A stretch of 64,000 nucleotides of DNA from WLMZ01 sp037139095 (GTDB taxonomy: Bacteria; Actinomycetota; Acidimicrobiia; Acidimicrobiales; Ilumatobacteraceae): positions 1 to 64,000 of the forward strand of contig JBAXHD010000010.1 of NCBI GenBank assembly GCA_037139095.1. Reading direction: 5' to 3'. The stretch's first letter is position 1, and the number at the start of each line of letters is the position of its first letter. The translations under genes and the position numbers were made by a program. The notes beneath the pieces were generated by a model, which did no database searches, had not been told where the DNA came from, and saw only the letters and a program-made list of their open reading frames with translations. Positions 51,876 to 59,796 of the stretch are shown one piece after another.

Positions 51876-52486
51876 CGAGGGTTGCTCGTCGATTGTGTGG
51901 TGTTCAGTAAACGAAAGCCCTTTGCCGATGCGAGGCGTTCGGTGGGGTAGCCCTGAGCTGTGAGCCACACCTGCAGCGAATCGGATCCGAGGTGCTTCTG
52001 CACGACCATCGTTGCGTGGCCAGCTTCAGTTAAGCGGGGGAGCCAGCGCAGTAGCAGGTCGTGCAACGGACCTTTGCCGATATGGATTGGCGGGTTGCTC
52101 CAGATGGTGTCGAACCTCACATCGGCGGGCACCTCGTCGGGGAGGCAACAGCGCACATTGGAGACGTTGTTGGCTTCTGCGTTTTGGCGAGTCAGAGCGA
52201 TGGCACGTTCGTTCACATCGACGGCCCACACTGTCGCGCCGGGAGATCGTCGAGCCATCGAGATGGCGATTGCGCCGGCGCCGCAACCGAGATCGAGCAG
52301 ATTGCCGGTGGCTGCGGGCGGTGGTGCCTTCAAGAGCAAGAGGCGAGTACCGGTATCGAGCGCGCCATAGCTGAAGACGCCACGGTCGGTTGTGAGTTTG
52401 AGCGTGCCCTCGGGAAGGGCGACGGTGATGACATAGGGCTGGCTAGCAGACGATGGCTGTGGGCTGAAATAGTGCTCGTTCGTCAT
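51872..52486 (-). CDS. RsmC-like class I methyltransferase
   Basis: A 204-residue SAM-dependent methyltransferase of the MTS (methyltransferase small) family. The SAM motif is NLLDLGCGAGAIAISMARRSP, and the catalytic loop is TIWSNPPIHIGKG, the NPPxHxG form of the RsmC/RlmG 16S/23S rRNA guanine-N2 enzymes. It equals only the catalytic half of E. coli RsmC. The N-terminal beta segment VITVALPEGTLKLTTDRGVFSYGALDTGTRLLL is also typical. It is the only minus-strand gene within this core block, converging on priA and divergent from def. Confidence 0.88.
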   Translation of the reverse strand: MTNEHYFSPQPSSASQPYVITVALPEGTLKLTTDRGVFSYGALDTGTRLLLLKAPPPAATGNLLDLGCGAGAIAISMARRSPGATVWAVDVNERAIALTRQNAEANNVSNVRCCLPDEVPADVRFDTIWSNPPIHIGKGPLHDLLLRWLPRLTEAGHATMVVQKHLGSDSLQVWLTAQGYPTERLASAKGFRLLNTTQSTSNPR

Positions 52487-52524
52487 AACGCGGTTGTCCT
52501 AGCGGGGGTGAGTAGCCTCTCAGT

Positions 52525-53052
52525 GTGGCCTACGAAATCCGCACCTTTGGTGATCCAGTCCTGAAAACAAATGCGGCTCCTATTACCGAGATTGACGGCA
52601 AGATCGCACGCCTCATCGACGAGATGTTCGACACGCTATACACCAGCGACAACGGCATCGGTCTCGCCGCCCCTCAGATCGGCGTGCAAAAGCAGATCTT
52701 CATCTGGGAAGTCGACGATGAGGAGATGGTCATCATCAACCCCGAGATCGTCGAGAGCAGTGGCGAGTTGCTGTTCGACGAGGGATGCTTGAGCCTGCCT
52801 GGTCTCTATGCCGAGATTCTGCGTCCGAAAGATGTGTTGATGCGCGGCCTCGATATCGATGGCAACGTGATCGAGATCGAGGCCACCGATCTGATGGGGC
52901 GCTTGTTCCAGCACGAGATCGATCACCTGCACGGCATGCTCATGTTCGATCGAATGTCTCCCGATCAACGAAGAGAAGCGCTTGCCGAATACGGCCGCAT
53001 CACCAGCAATCAGGCAGCCCCGCGAGCACCACGCCGGTTGAAGCTCAAGTGA
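52525..53052 (+). CDS. def: Peptide deformylase
   Basis: A 175-residue metallohydrolase removing the formyl group from nascent N-termini. All three motifs are present: GIGLAAPQIG near residue 46, EGCLSLPG with the metal Cys near residue 90, and QHEIDHLHG with two metal His near residue 132. The start is GTG. The gene overlaps fmt by 4 bases (GTGA); fmt adds the same formyl group, so the pair forms a natural functional unit. Confidence 0.97.
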   Translation: MAYEIRTFGDPVLKTNAAPITEIDGKIARLIDEMFDTLYTSDNGIGLAAPQIGVQKQIFIWEVDDEEMVIINPEIVESSGELLFDEGCLSLPGLYAEILRPKDVLMRGLDIDGNVIEIEATDLMGRLFQHEIDHLHGMLMFDRMSPDQRREALAEYGRITSNQAAPRAPRRLKLK

Positions 53053-53954
53053 CGCAACTCGCCGCGCTGCCAACCGGACGGCCTCAGCGAATTGTTTTTC
53101 TCGGTACACCCGAAATTGCGGTAGCGCCTCTCGAAGCACTCGTTGCTGCGGGTTTCGAGGTCGTGCTCGTGGTCACCCGAACCGACAAACGGCGCGGTCG
53201 TGGTACCGAAATGTCGCCGAGCCCTGTGAAAGAAGCAGCGACGCGACTTGGGCTCGAGGTGAGCCACGACGTCGAAGACGTGCTCACGGTGAATGCAGAT
53301 CTCGGCGTTGTTGTGGCCTTCGGGCAGATCATCAAGCCTCATATTCTTGAGAAACTCCCAATGCTCAATCTGCACTTCTCGCTGTTGCCGCGCTGGCGCG
53401 GGGCCGCTCCCACCGAGCGAGCCATACTTGCGGGCGACGAGGTCACCGGCGTTTGCCTCATGCAAGTAGCTGTCGATCTCGATGCCGGACCTCTGCTCGA
53501 TATGGTCGAGGTCTCCGTTGCATCTATCGATACCGCCGAAGCGTTGCGTCAGCGGTTGGTTCTTGTTGGGTGCGAGCGACTCGTTACAGCATTGCAGCGT
53601 GGGCTTCCTGAGCCTCAGCCCCAAGTGGGTGAGGTCACGTACGCCGCCAAGTTGAACATTGACGAGTTCCGTATCAACTGGCGCGAGTCGGCCCATGACA
53701 TCGATCGAATGGTTCGAGTCGGGCTTGCGTGGACAATGTTTCGCGGCCGTCGTTTGAAGATCGTCGAATGCCAGCTCGGTGTCGACATCGGCGGACCGGG
53801 CGACTTTCTCAGTGCCAATGTCATCGCCTGCGGGCATGGCTCGATCACGCTCATACGGGTGCAGCCAGAAGGCAAGCCAGTCATGGACGCTTCGGCTTGG
53901 GCGAACGGCGCCCGACCCAATACATCTGACAATCTGCTCGACTCGCCCGAATGA
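53049..53954 (+). CDS. fmt: Methionyl-tRNA formyltransferase
   Basis: A 301-residue enzyme that formylates initiator Met-tRNA using 10-formyl-THF. The N-terminal Rossmann domain has RIVFLGTPEIAVAPLEALVAAG, and the catalytic segment is LNLHFSLLPRWRGAAPTERAILAGD, with Asn and His of the SLLPxxRG signature; DAGPLLDM follows with the Asp. The C-terminal OB-like tRNA domain is short. GTG at 53049 overlaps def; an in-frame reading from 52785 lies inside def and is rejected. It overlaps rsmB (ATGA). Confidence 0.95.
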   Translation: MTQLAALPTGRPQRIVFLGTPEIAVAPLEALVAAGFEVVLVVTRTDKRRGRGTEMSPSPVKEAATRLGLEVSHDVEDVLTVNADLGVVVAFGQIIKPHILEKLPMLNLHFSLLPRWRGAAPTERAILAGDEVTGVCLMQVAVDLDAGPLLDMVEVSVASIDTAEALRQRLVLVGCERLVTALQRGLPEPQPQVGEVTYAAKLNIDEFRINWRESAHDIDRMVRVGLAWTMFRGRRLKIVECQLGVDIGGPGDFLSANVIACGHGSITLIRVQPEGKPVMDASAWANGARPNTSDNLLDSPE

Positions 53955-55102
53955 ATCAGCGTCGTCCTCAACAGCGCAGACCTGCGCGCCGTGAACCTCG
54001 TCAGAGCGCTCGTGAGGTGGCCTACGAAGCCTTGCTGCGCATCGACCACGAAGGCGCCTATGCCAACCTCGTGGTGCCAGCCCTGCTCGACCGCAGCTCG
54101 CTGAGCGACCAAGACCGTCGCTTCGTGACCGACCTTGTGTATGGCACCACGCGCATGCGTCGGGCCTGCGAGTCGTTAGTAGAGCGTTTTGTGCTCACCG
54201 AGCCAGACCCCGAGGTGCGCACGCTGCTTCGCCTCGGCGCATATCAGCTGGCATTTGGTGGCACTGCGCCGCATGCCGCGGTGGGTGAGACGGTTGAGCT
54301 GGCCCATCCCAAGGTGAGGGGTTTCGTCAACGCAATTCTTCGTCGAGTCGCTGGTGCCGAAAAGGTGTGGCCCGACGACGCATCGCGTTTGAGCTATCCC
54401 GACTGGATCGTCGATCGCTTCGTCGCCGAGCTTGGCGAGTTCGAGGGTTTCGCAGCGCTCGAATGCATGAACGAGCCGCCGCCGGTGCACGAGCGCGCCG
54501 ATGGATACATCCAAGACCGCGCCAGTGGATGGGTTGCCGATCTGGTTGGTGCCGTGGCTGGCGAGCGTGTGCTCGATGTCTGTTCGGCTCCCGGCGGCAA
54601 GGCGACGGCGATGGCATCTACCGGCGCGCTCGTGATTGCGGCCGATCTACAAGCTCATCGTGCGGCACTTGTGGCTGACAACGCGCATCGCATCGGATAC
54701 GACATTCCCGTAGTAGTTGCCGACGGCACCTCGCCGCCCTTTCGTAACCACAGTTTCGACCGTGTGCTCATCGACGCTCCGTGCAGTGGCCTCGGCGCAC
54801 TTCGCCGTCGGCCCGACGCGCGCTGGCGAATCTCAGAGCAAGACATTGTCGACCTCGCAGGCATTCAGCAACGCCTTCTCAATGCCGCAGCGCCGTTAGT
54901 GCGGCCCGGGGGGGTGCTTGTCTACAGCGTGTGCACGATCACCGCAGCAGAGTCCATCGATCACCCCACCCCCGAAGGTTTCGAGGTCATTACCGACGAC
55001 ATCGGCGACGAGTGGACAACGTTCGGCAAGGGTTTTCGAATCCTGCCGCAAGATGCTGACACCGATGGCATGGTCATCATTCGCTACCGTTCGGTGCAAT
55101 GA
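53951..55102 (+). CDS. rsmB: 16S rRNA m5C967 methyltransferase
   Basis: A 383-residue Sun/Fmu-type methyltransferase. The N-terminal NusB-like helical domain begins SAREVAYEALLRIDHEGAYANLV. The SAM site is VLDVCSAPGGKATAM, the catalytic Cys pair lies in IDAPCSGLGALRRRPDARW and YSVCTITAAES. It modifies C967 (E. coli numbering) in the small subunit rRNA. The basic N-terminus QRRPQQRRPARREPRQ is typical for RNA binding. It overlaps fmt and the mog-like gene by 4 bases each. Confidence 0.94.
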   Translation: MNQRRPQQRRPARREPRQSAREVAYEALLRIDHEGAYANLVVPALLDRSSLSDQDRRFVTDLVYGTTRMRRACESLVERFVLTEPDPEVRTLLRLGAYQLAFGGTAPHAAVGETVELAHPKVRGFVNAILRRVAGAEKVWPDDASRLSYPDWIVDRFVAELGEFEGFAALECMNEPPPVHERADGYIQDRASGWVADLVGAVAGERVLDVCSAPGGKATAMASTGALVIAADLQAHRAALVADNAHRIGYDIPVVVADGTSPPFRNHSFDRVLIDAPCSGLGALRRRPDARWRISEQDIVDLAGIQQRLLNAAAPLVRPGGVLVYSVCTITAAESIDHPTPEGFEVITDDIGDEWTTFGKGFRILPQDADTDGMVIIRYRSVQ

Positions 55103-55584
55103 GTAACGACCCGCAACCGTTGTTCGCCAAAGTACTTACCGTCAGTGATGGCGTGAGCTACGGCACCCGCGACGACCTCAGCGGGCGCGCACTCGTGGCA
55201 CAACTTGTCGACGCAGGGTTCGACGTGGTCGAGCATCGGGTCACGGCCGATGGCGCCGACAACGTCGCCGAAGCCCTTCGCCACATGAGCGAGTCGTTCA
55301 GTGGCCTCATCGTGTCTACGGGTGGCACAGGTTTTGCGCCGCGCGATCAAACGCCCGAAGGCACCCGTCAGGTCATCGAGCGCGAAGCGCCGGGTCTGGC
55401 CGAGGCAATGCGCTTGGTCAACCCGCTGGGTCGGCTCAGCCGCGGGATAGCTGGCATCCGCGGGCAAGCCATTATTTGCAACACGCCTGGCTCGCCCAAA
55501 GGCTGCGTCGAACAGCTCGGTGCCATCATCGACGTCGTTGGTCACGCAGTTCGCTTGTTGGCCGACGCGCCTACATCGCACTGA
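55099..55584 (+). CDS. mog: Molybdopterin adenylyltransferase (Mog/MoaB family)
   Basis: A 161-residue protein of the MoaB/Mog family, which adenylates molybdopterin before molybdate insertion. It opens AKVLTVSDGVSYGTRDDLSGRAL, and has GLIVSTGGTGFAPRDQTPEGTRQV and ICNTPGSPKGCVEQLGAII, the family signatures for nucleotide and pterin binding. It overlaps rsmB by 4 bases, though the two functions are unrelated; this placement is known in several actinobacteria. No other Moco genes are in the window. Confidence 0.9.
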   Translation: MSNDPQPLFAKVLTVSDGVSYGTRDDLSGRALVAQLVDAGFDVVEHRVTADGADNVAEALRHMSESFSGLIVSTGGTGFAPRDQTPEGTRQVIEREAPGLAEAMRLVNPLGRLSRGIAGIRGQAIICNTPGSPKGCVEQLGAIIDVVGHAVRLLADAPTSH

Positions 55585-55658
55585 CGCTGACCGATCGCAG
55601 CGGCGTCGCTCAGACAATTCATCTCCGACTTGGCTCGTGTTGGCCTATCCTGACCACC

Positions 55659-56534
55659 GTGTTACGGCTCGTCCTTCCTAAAGGCTCCCTCGAAAAGGCA
55701 ACCCTCGAACTGTTTGAGGCCGCCGATCTTGCGGTGAGCCGAAACTCCTCGGTCGATTACAAGGCCACCATCGACGACCCTCGTATCGCTGAGGTTCGGA
55801 TTCTGCGTCCGCAGGAGATCCCAACCTATGTGGCCGAGGGTCTCTTCGACCTTGGCATCACCGGTCGCGATTGGGTCGAAGAGACCGCCAGCGATGTGGT
55901 CAGCCTTGGCGAACTCAAGTACTCGAAGGCCACCTCGCTTCCTATTCGGGTTGTTGTTGCCGTCGCCGGCGATTCGCCCGCTCACACGGTCGAACAGCTT
56001 CCCCAAGGGCTGCGGGTCAGCACTGAATACCCCGAACTCACCCGGCGCTACTTCGCAGAAAAGGGCATTGAGGCCGACATCCGCCTTTCGTACGGTGCCA
56101 GCGAGGCCAAGATTCCCGATATCGCCGACTGCATTGTCGACATCACCGAGACCGGCCGAGCGCTGCGCGCCGCTGGCTTGCGAATCATCGACACGATGCT
56201 CACGAGTTACACCGAAGTGGTTGTAAACAGGGACTCCTACGCCGATCCGGTGAAGCGCCACGCCATGCAGCAACTGATGACCTTGCTCACCGGAACACTC
56301 GACGCTCGCGGCAAAGTGCTGGTCAAGCTTAATGTGGCCCGCGAAAACCTCGCCCAGGTGCTGGCGCTTGTGCCCGCACTCAAGTCGCCAACGGTCAGCG
56401 AGTTGGCCGGCGACGGCGGCTTCGCAGTCGAGACTGTGGTTGCCAAGAATCAGATCAACGTGCTCATCCCGGCCCTCAAAGACGCCGGTGCCACGGGCAT
56501 TCTCGAACTGCCGATCTCCAAGATCATTGCGTAA
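55659..56534 (+). CDS. hisG: ATP phosphoribosyltransferase, long form
   Basis: A 291-residue HisG, the first enzyme of histidine synthesis and the site of feedback control. It starts LRLVLPKGSLEKATLELFEAADL and has EGLFDLGITGRDWVEE and the PRPP loop DCIVDITETGRALRAAGL. The C-terminal ~75 residues form the ferredoxin-like histidine-binding domain of the long hexameric form, so HisZ is not needed. GTG at 55659 follows the poorly conserved gap after mog; a longer in-frame reading overlaps mog and is rejected. hisE, often upstream, is absent here. Confidence 0.95.
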   Translation: MLRLVLPKGSLEKATLELFEAADLAVSRNSSVDYKATIDDPRIAEVRILRPQEIPTYVAEGLFDLGITGRDWVEETASDVVSLGELKYSKATSLPIRVVVAVAGDSPAHTVEQLPQGLRVSTEYPELTRRYFAEKGIEADIRLSYGASEAKIPDIADCIVDITETGRALRAAGLRIIDTMLTSYTEVVVNRDSYADPVKRHAMQQLMTLLTGTLDARGKVLVKLNVARENLAQVLALVPALKSPTVSELAGDGGFAVETVVAKNQINVLIPALKDAGATGILELPISKIIA

Positions 56535-56749
56535 TGGTCGTCATCTCCGAGATGCGCATCAACGGCACCGTCGCTGATTTCGACGATCCACGTGGTCTCG
56601 GCCACATCGCAGCCGATGGCGTCGAGTATCCGTTTCACTGCGTTTCCCTCGCCGATGGCAGTCGCTCCATCGTGGTAGGCACCCCCGTCTCATTCGTTGT
56701 GCTGTCGAAACTCGGTCGCCACGAAGCGGGCGACATCAGATCGCGGTGA
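56534..56749 (+). CDS. Small cold-shock-domain-like protein
   Basis: A 71-residue protein with the order of a cold-shock OB fold: INGTVADFDDPRGLGHIAADG, then YPFHCVSLADGSRSIVVGTPVSFVVLS. The first part matches the GxVxxFxxxxGxGFI RNP1 strand, though the aromatic residues of RNP1/RNP2 are mostly missing. It may bind single-stranded nucleic acid weakly or act as a partner. Its ATG overlaps the hisG stop by one base, and its stop overlaps the next gene by 4 bases. Confidence 0.72.
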   Translation: MVVISEMRINGTVADFDDPRGLGHIAADGVEYPFHCVSLADGSRSIVVGTPVSFVVLSKLGRHEAGDIRSR

Positions 56750-57051
56750 TTCGGTCCGGCGATCGCGATCAGCAGATGCTCGACATCATTCGGTCGCTAC
56801 GCGAAGGCGAAGTTGTCACCTACGGCGACATCGCTCACGACGCTGGCTATCCCGGCTTGGCGCGCCACGTGGGTCACCTGCTCGCGTCAACCAACCAAGC
56901 ATTGCCGTGGTGGCGGGTGGTCAACTCGGTGGGACGTCTGGTGCCGAGCAATGAATCCGAGCAGCGCGAACTGCTGGCCGCCGAGGGTGTGTTGTGCGAT
57001 GGCGACCGCGTGAGAGCGGCGAAATACGGGAGATTCAGCTCGCGTTCTTGA
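56746..57051 (+). CDS. Alkyltransferase-like protein (MGMT family without active Cys)
   Basis: A 101-residue protein of the MGMT DNA-binding domain family. It has GEVVTYGDIAHDAGYPGLARHVGHLLAS, the winged HTH with Arg finger region, and PWWRVVNSVGRLV, where repair enzymes have PCHRV. With the acceptor Cys replaced by Trp (and His by Trp) it cannot accept an alkyl group, so it should bind O6-alkylguanine and pass it to nucleotide excision repair, like known ATL proteins. The GTG start overlaps the cold-shock-like gene, and the 3' end overlaps the convergent gene by 17 bases. Confidence 0.85.
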   Translation: MIRSGDRDQQMLDIIRSLREGEVVTYGDIAHDAGYPGLARHVGHLLASTNQALPWWRVVNSVGRLVPSNESEQRELLAAEGVLCDGDRVRAAKYGRFSSRS

Positions 57052-57340
57052 TCTGCACAAACGCAATACGAATATTGGCAAGGGCATCGCGCATGGTGGG
57101 GGCGTCTTCGCCGAGGCGGTCTCCGAGGCCTTCCACCAGGCACGCAACGGCGTCGATAGCAAGCACCGCTTGGCTCAGATCGGGTGGGATGGCACTGAGA
57201 TGAATGGCTGCGAGCTCGTAGAGGCCCATGACATGATTGGCGACAACAACGCTTGCGGGCACTTCGGCGAGTTGACGCCGTACGTCTTCCATAGCTTCGC
57301 GTGCGGTGTCTACCTGCGTATTCGAGGTTTCGTTATCCAC
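57035..57340 (-). CDS. DUF1844-like small helical protein
   Basis: A 101-residue protein. NHVMGLYELAAIHLSAIPPDLSQAVLAIDAVACLVEGLGDRLGE, followed by ALANIRIAFVQI, fits DUF1844 proteins that stand divergent from infC in many actinobacteria. It is all helical with no catalytic motif or membrane segment. It shares the region upstream with infC (248 bases) and overlaps the ATL gene tail to tail. The function is unknown; the conserved position suggests a link to translation or ribosome assembly. Confidence 0.8.
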   Translation of the reverse strand: MDNETSNTQVDTAREAMEDVRRQLAEVPASVVVANHVMGLYELAAIHLSAIPPDLSQAVLAIDAVACLVEGLGDRLGEDAPTMRDALANIRIAFVQIKNAS

Positions 57341-57588
57341 CTGCGGTAGTGTAATGGCCTACAACTGAGGCAAAGTGGGGATCACGGTGGACTTGTCCAC
57401 GGTGACCAACCCCCACCCGGCCACAACCGATCATGGCAGCTTCGGCTCTGCGATCAACAGTGAGCCGGGTCATGGCACCGCACAGAGCGCACCCTTGCAA
57501 GGGCGTGGCTTGTTCGTACCTTGGCTTTGCGTCGGCACACGACGACAACCAACAGGGAGAACAGCCCATTGCACAGGAGTGATCAGCC
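57341..57588 (+). promoter_or_regulatory. Structured leader region of infC-rpmI-rplT
   Basis: The 248 bases between the divergent DUF1844 gene and infC hold no supported frame. A long stem lies at 57375-57416: GTGGGG (57375-57380) pairs with CCCCAC (57411-57416), TCAC (57382-57385) with GTGA (57402-57405), and GTGGAC (57387-57392) with GTCCAC (57395-57400). A second hairpin CCC-TTGCAA-GGG lies at 57492-57503. A ribosomal protein or IF3 leader used for autoregulation is a fair inference; no match to a named leader class could be made. Confidence 0.5.
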
Positions 57589-58305
57589 ATAGCAACGCCG
57601 CAGCAGAACGAGCCCCGGTACAACGAGCGCATTCGTGCGCGTGAGGTACGCCTCATCGGAGCCGACGGTAGCCAAGTCGGAATTAAGACTTTGCCCGAAG
57701 CACTCTCGATGGCCCGTCAACTCGACCTCGACCTTGTCGAAGTCGCTCCGTTGGCGAACCCACCCGTTTGCCGAATCATGGACTACGGCAAGTTCCGTTA
57801 TGAAGAGTCGCAAAAGGCCAAAGAATCGCGGAAAAAGACCATCCACGTGTCGATCAAGGAAGTAAAACTCCGTCCAAAGATCGGCAAGGGTGACCTTGAC
57901 ACCAAGGTTCGGCACATGCAGGAATTCCTCTCCGAAGGCCACAAGGTCAAGGTGACACTGCAGTTCCGTGGTCGCGAGATGGCTCACCCCGAGCTCGGAT
58001 CTCGTCTTCTCGACACCGTGATTGCCCAAGTAGATGGCCTTGGAAAGGTCGAAACTCAGGCACGACTCGAAGGTCGAAACATGACGATGGTGTTGGCTCC
58101 CGAAAAGAAGGCACCGGTCAAAAAGGAACGTACGTCGGGTGAAGCAAAGTCCGGTTCGGACTCGGCAACCGACAACGATTCTGCCGATGGGGATCTCCCC
58201 GTCGAGGCCGAAGCTCACGATTCGCAACCAGAACAGACACAAGCGCCAGAACTAGAACCACACGTTGAAGAGCAAGCGGTCGAGGCCGCTGGCGACGCAG
58301 TCTGA
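57589..58305 (+). CDS. infC: Translation initiation factor IF-3 (AUA start)
   Basis: A 238-residue IF-3. The N-domain reads PRYNERIRAREVRLIGADGSQVGIKTLPEAL, the linker KTIHVSIKEVKLRPKIG, the C-domain VKVTLQFRGREMAHPELGSRLL and ARLEGRNMTMVLAP. An acidic Ala/Glu/Gln-rich tail of ~60 residues follows, longer than usual. The frame is closed by TGA at 57580, and no ATG, GTG or TTG lies before the conserved N-domain. ATA at 57589 has AGGAG exactly 9 bases upstream, so it is the likely start; E. coli infC uses AUU in the same way for autoregulation by IF-3. The TTG at 57691 would remove about a third of the N-domain. Confidence 0.9.
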   Translation: MATPQQNEPRYNERIRAREVRLIGADGSQVGIKTLPEALSMARQLDLDLVEVAPLANPPVCRIMDYGKFRYEESQKAKESRKKTIHVSIKEVKLRPKIGKGDLDTKVRHMQEFLSEGHKVKVTLQFRGREMAHPELGSRLLDTVIAQVDGLGKVETQARLEGRNMTMVLAPEKKAPVKKERTSGEAKSGSDSATDNDSADGDLPVEAEAHDSQPEQTQAPELEPHVEEQAVEAAGDAV

Positions 58306-58397
58306 CAACCGATCACTTCGTTAACGAACTTCCTCTGGGATTTTCGTCGCCGATACTCACAAGATCCTCCATTCAGGACCCAACAAGGAATATTTGT

Positions 58398-58595
58398 ATG
58401 CCCAAGATGAAGACCAGCAAGACAGCCGCTAAGCGGTTTAAGAAGACAGGCACCGGCAAACTTGTCCGCCTGCAGGCCAACCGTCAGCACCTGTTCGAGA
58501 AGAAGTCATCGACTCGTACCCGTCGTCTCGACGGCACCGTCGACGTGCACCCAGGTGACGCACGCAAGATCAAGCGTCTGCTCGCAGAGCGCTAA
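58398..58595 (+). CDS. rpmI: Ribosomal protein L35
   Basis: A 65-residue basic large-subunit protein. PKMKTSKTAAKRFKKTGTGKLVR is the L35 signature, followed by NRQHLFEKKSSTRTRRLDGT. AAGGAA lies 8 bases before the ATG. The 92-base gap to infC contains the palindrome TTCGTTAACGAA (58317-58328). It is the middle gene of the infC-rpmI-rplT unit. Confidence 0.97.
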   Translation: MPKMKTSKTAAKRFKKTGTGKLVRLQANRQHLFEKKSSTRTRRLDGTVDVHPGDARKIKRLLAER

Positions 58596-58677
58596 AACTC
58601 AACATAGTTAGTACTGACGAAGACCTCATTGGATTTGACGACGGCCCACTTGGGCCGAGAGAAGAAGGGATACCGAC

Positions 58678-59034
58678 ATGGCCAGAGTTAAGCGTGCGGT
58701 AGGTGCTCGCAAGCACCGCAAGGCAACACTTGAAAAGGCAAAGGGTTATTACGGCATGCGGAGCCGCTCGGCTCGCTTTGCCAACGAGCAGGTCATGCGT
58801 TCGGGGCAGTACGCCTTCCGTGACCGTCGTGCAAAGAAGGGCGAGTTCCGTCGTCTGTGGATCCAGCGCATCAACGCTGGTTGCCGCATGTTCGACATGA
58901 GCTACAGCCGTTTCATTGCTGGGCTCAATGCCGCAGGCATCGAAGTCGATCGCAAGATCCTCGCCGACCTTGCCGTGACCGACATCGAGTCATTTGGCAA
59001 GCTCGTTGCATCCGCCAAGGCAGCGCTCGCCTGA
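58678..59034 (+). CDS. rplT: Ribosomal protein L20
   Basis: A 118-residue protein that binds 23S rRNA early in large-subunit assembly. It starts ARVKRAVGARKHRKATLEKAKGYYG and has RDRRAKKGEFRRLWIQRINAGCR, SYSRFIAGLNAAGIEVDRKILADLA, both strict L20 signatures. In other bacteria L20 represses its own operon by binding the leader; whether that happens here is unknown. GAAGAAGGG precedes the ATG. Its stop overlaps the proposed CTG start of the next gene. Confidence 0.97.
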   Translation: MARVKRAVGARKHRKATLEKAKGYYGMRSRSARFANEQVMRSGQYAFRDRRAKKGEFRRLWIQRINAGCRMFDMSYSRFIAGLNAAGIEVDRKILADLAVTDIESFGKLVASAKAALA

Positions 59035-59783
59035 GCACGCCGCTGGCGTTCCAGCACCCAAATGTTCAGAGACTGCGGCGCCTCCTGGGGCGCCGCAGTG
59101 CTCGTTGGGACGAAGGTGCGTTTGTCGTCGAAGGGCGTATTCTCATTGAAGAAGCGCTCCGCTCCGGCTGGCAGATTGAGGCGCAGTATGTAGCACCCGG
59201 CGGCGAAGCCGTTGAAGGCGCCGGCTGCCCCATCTTCGATCTCGCCTCCAACGTCATTGAGCGAGTTGCCTCCACCGAGGCGCCGCAGCCCCTTCTCGCC
59301 GTGGTCAAGATTCCGCATCGCTCGATCAGCGATCTCGCTGGCGCAGCATTAGTCGTTGTGGGCGACCGCATTGCTGACCCCGGGAACCTCGGCACGATGC
59401 TGCGCTCAAGCGAAGCTGCAGGGGTTCAAGGCGTCGTGCTCATCACGGGCTCGGTCGATCCATACAACCCCAAGGTTGTGCGCGCTTCGGCAGGCGCGCT
59501 GTTTCATGTGCCCGTGATTGCCGATGTTGCTCTTCACGAACTGCAGGCACTTGGACTACCGCTCGTCGGAACGTCTTCGCACACCGGCGCCGCATACACC
59601 GACGCCGACCTGATCGCTCCGTTTGCGCTAGTGATGGGTAGCGAAGCGCACGGTGTCGACCCACAGATCCCCATCGACTCGTGGCTTACTATCCCGCACG
59701 CAGGTCGCGCCGAAAGCCTCAACGTGGCCATGGCGACCACCGTTGTCGTATTTGAAGCATTGCGCCAGCGTGGTCAGCGGTAA
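59031..59783 (+). CDS. TrmH/SpoU-family RNA 2'-O-methyltransferase (CTG start likely)
   Basis: A 250-residue SPOUT methyltransferase for tRNA or 23S rRNA ribose. The N-terminal substrate-binding domain reads FQHPNVQRLRRLLGRRSARW, then FVVEGRILIEEAL. The trefoil knot region has ALVVVGDRIADPGNLGTMLRSSEAAGVQGV, FALVMGSEAHGVD and IPHAGRAESLNVAMATTVV, the three SpoU motifs. No ATG, GTG or TTG occurs between the rplT stop and the conserved N-terminus; CTG at 59031 overlaps the rplT TGA (CTGA) and has AAGG 10 bases upstream. A frame from 58857 lies inside rplT and gives no family residues. Confidence 0.88.
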   Translation: MSTPLAFQHPNVQRLRRLLGRRSARWDEGAFVVEGRILIEEALRSGWQIEAQYVAPGGEAVEGAGCPIFDLASNVIERVASTEAPQPLLAVVKIPHRSISDLAGAALVVVGDRIADPGNLGTMLRSSEAAGVQGVVLITGSVDPYNPKVVRASAGALFHVPVIADVALHELQALGLPLVGTSSHTGAAYTDADLIAPFALVMGSEAHGVDPQIPIDSWLTIPHAGRAESLNVAMATTVVVFEALRQRGQR

Positions 59784-59796
59784 GGTGTCACCCGTG

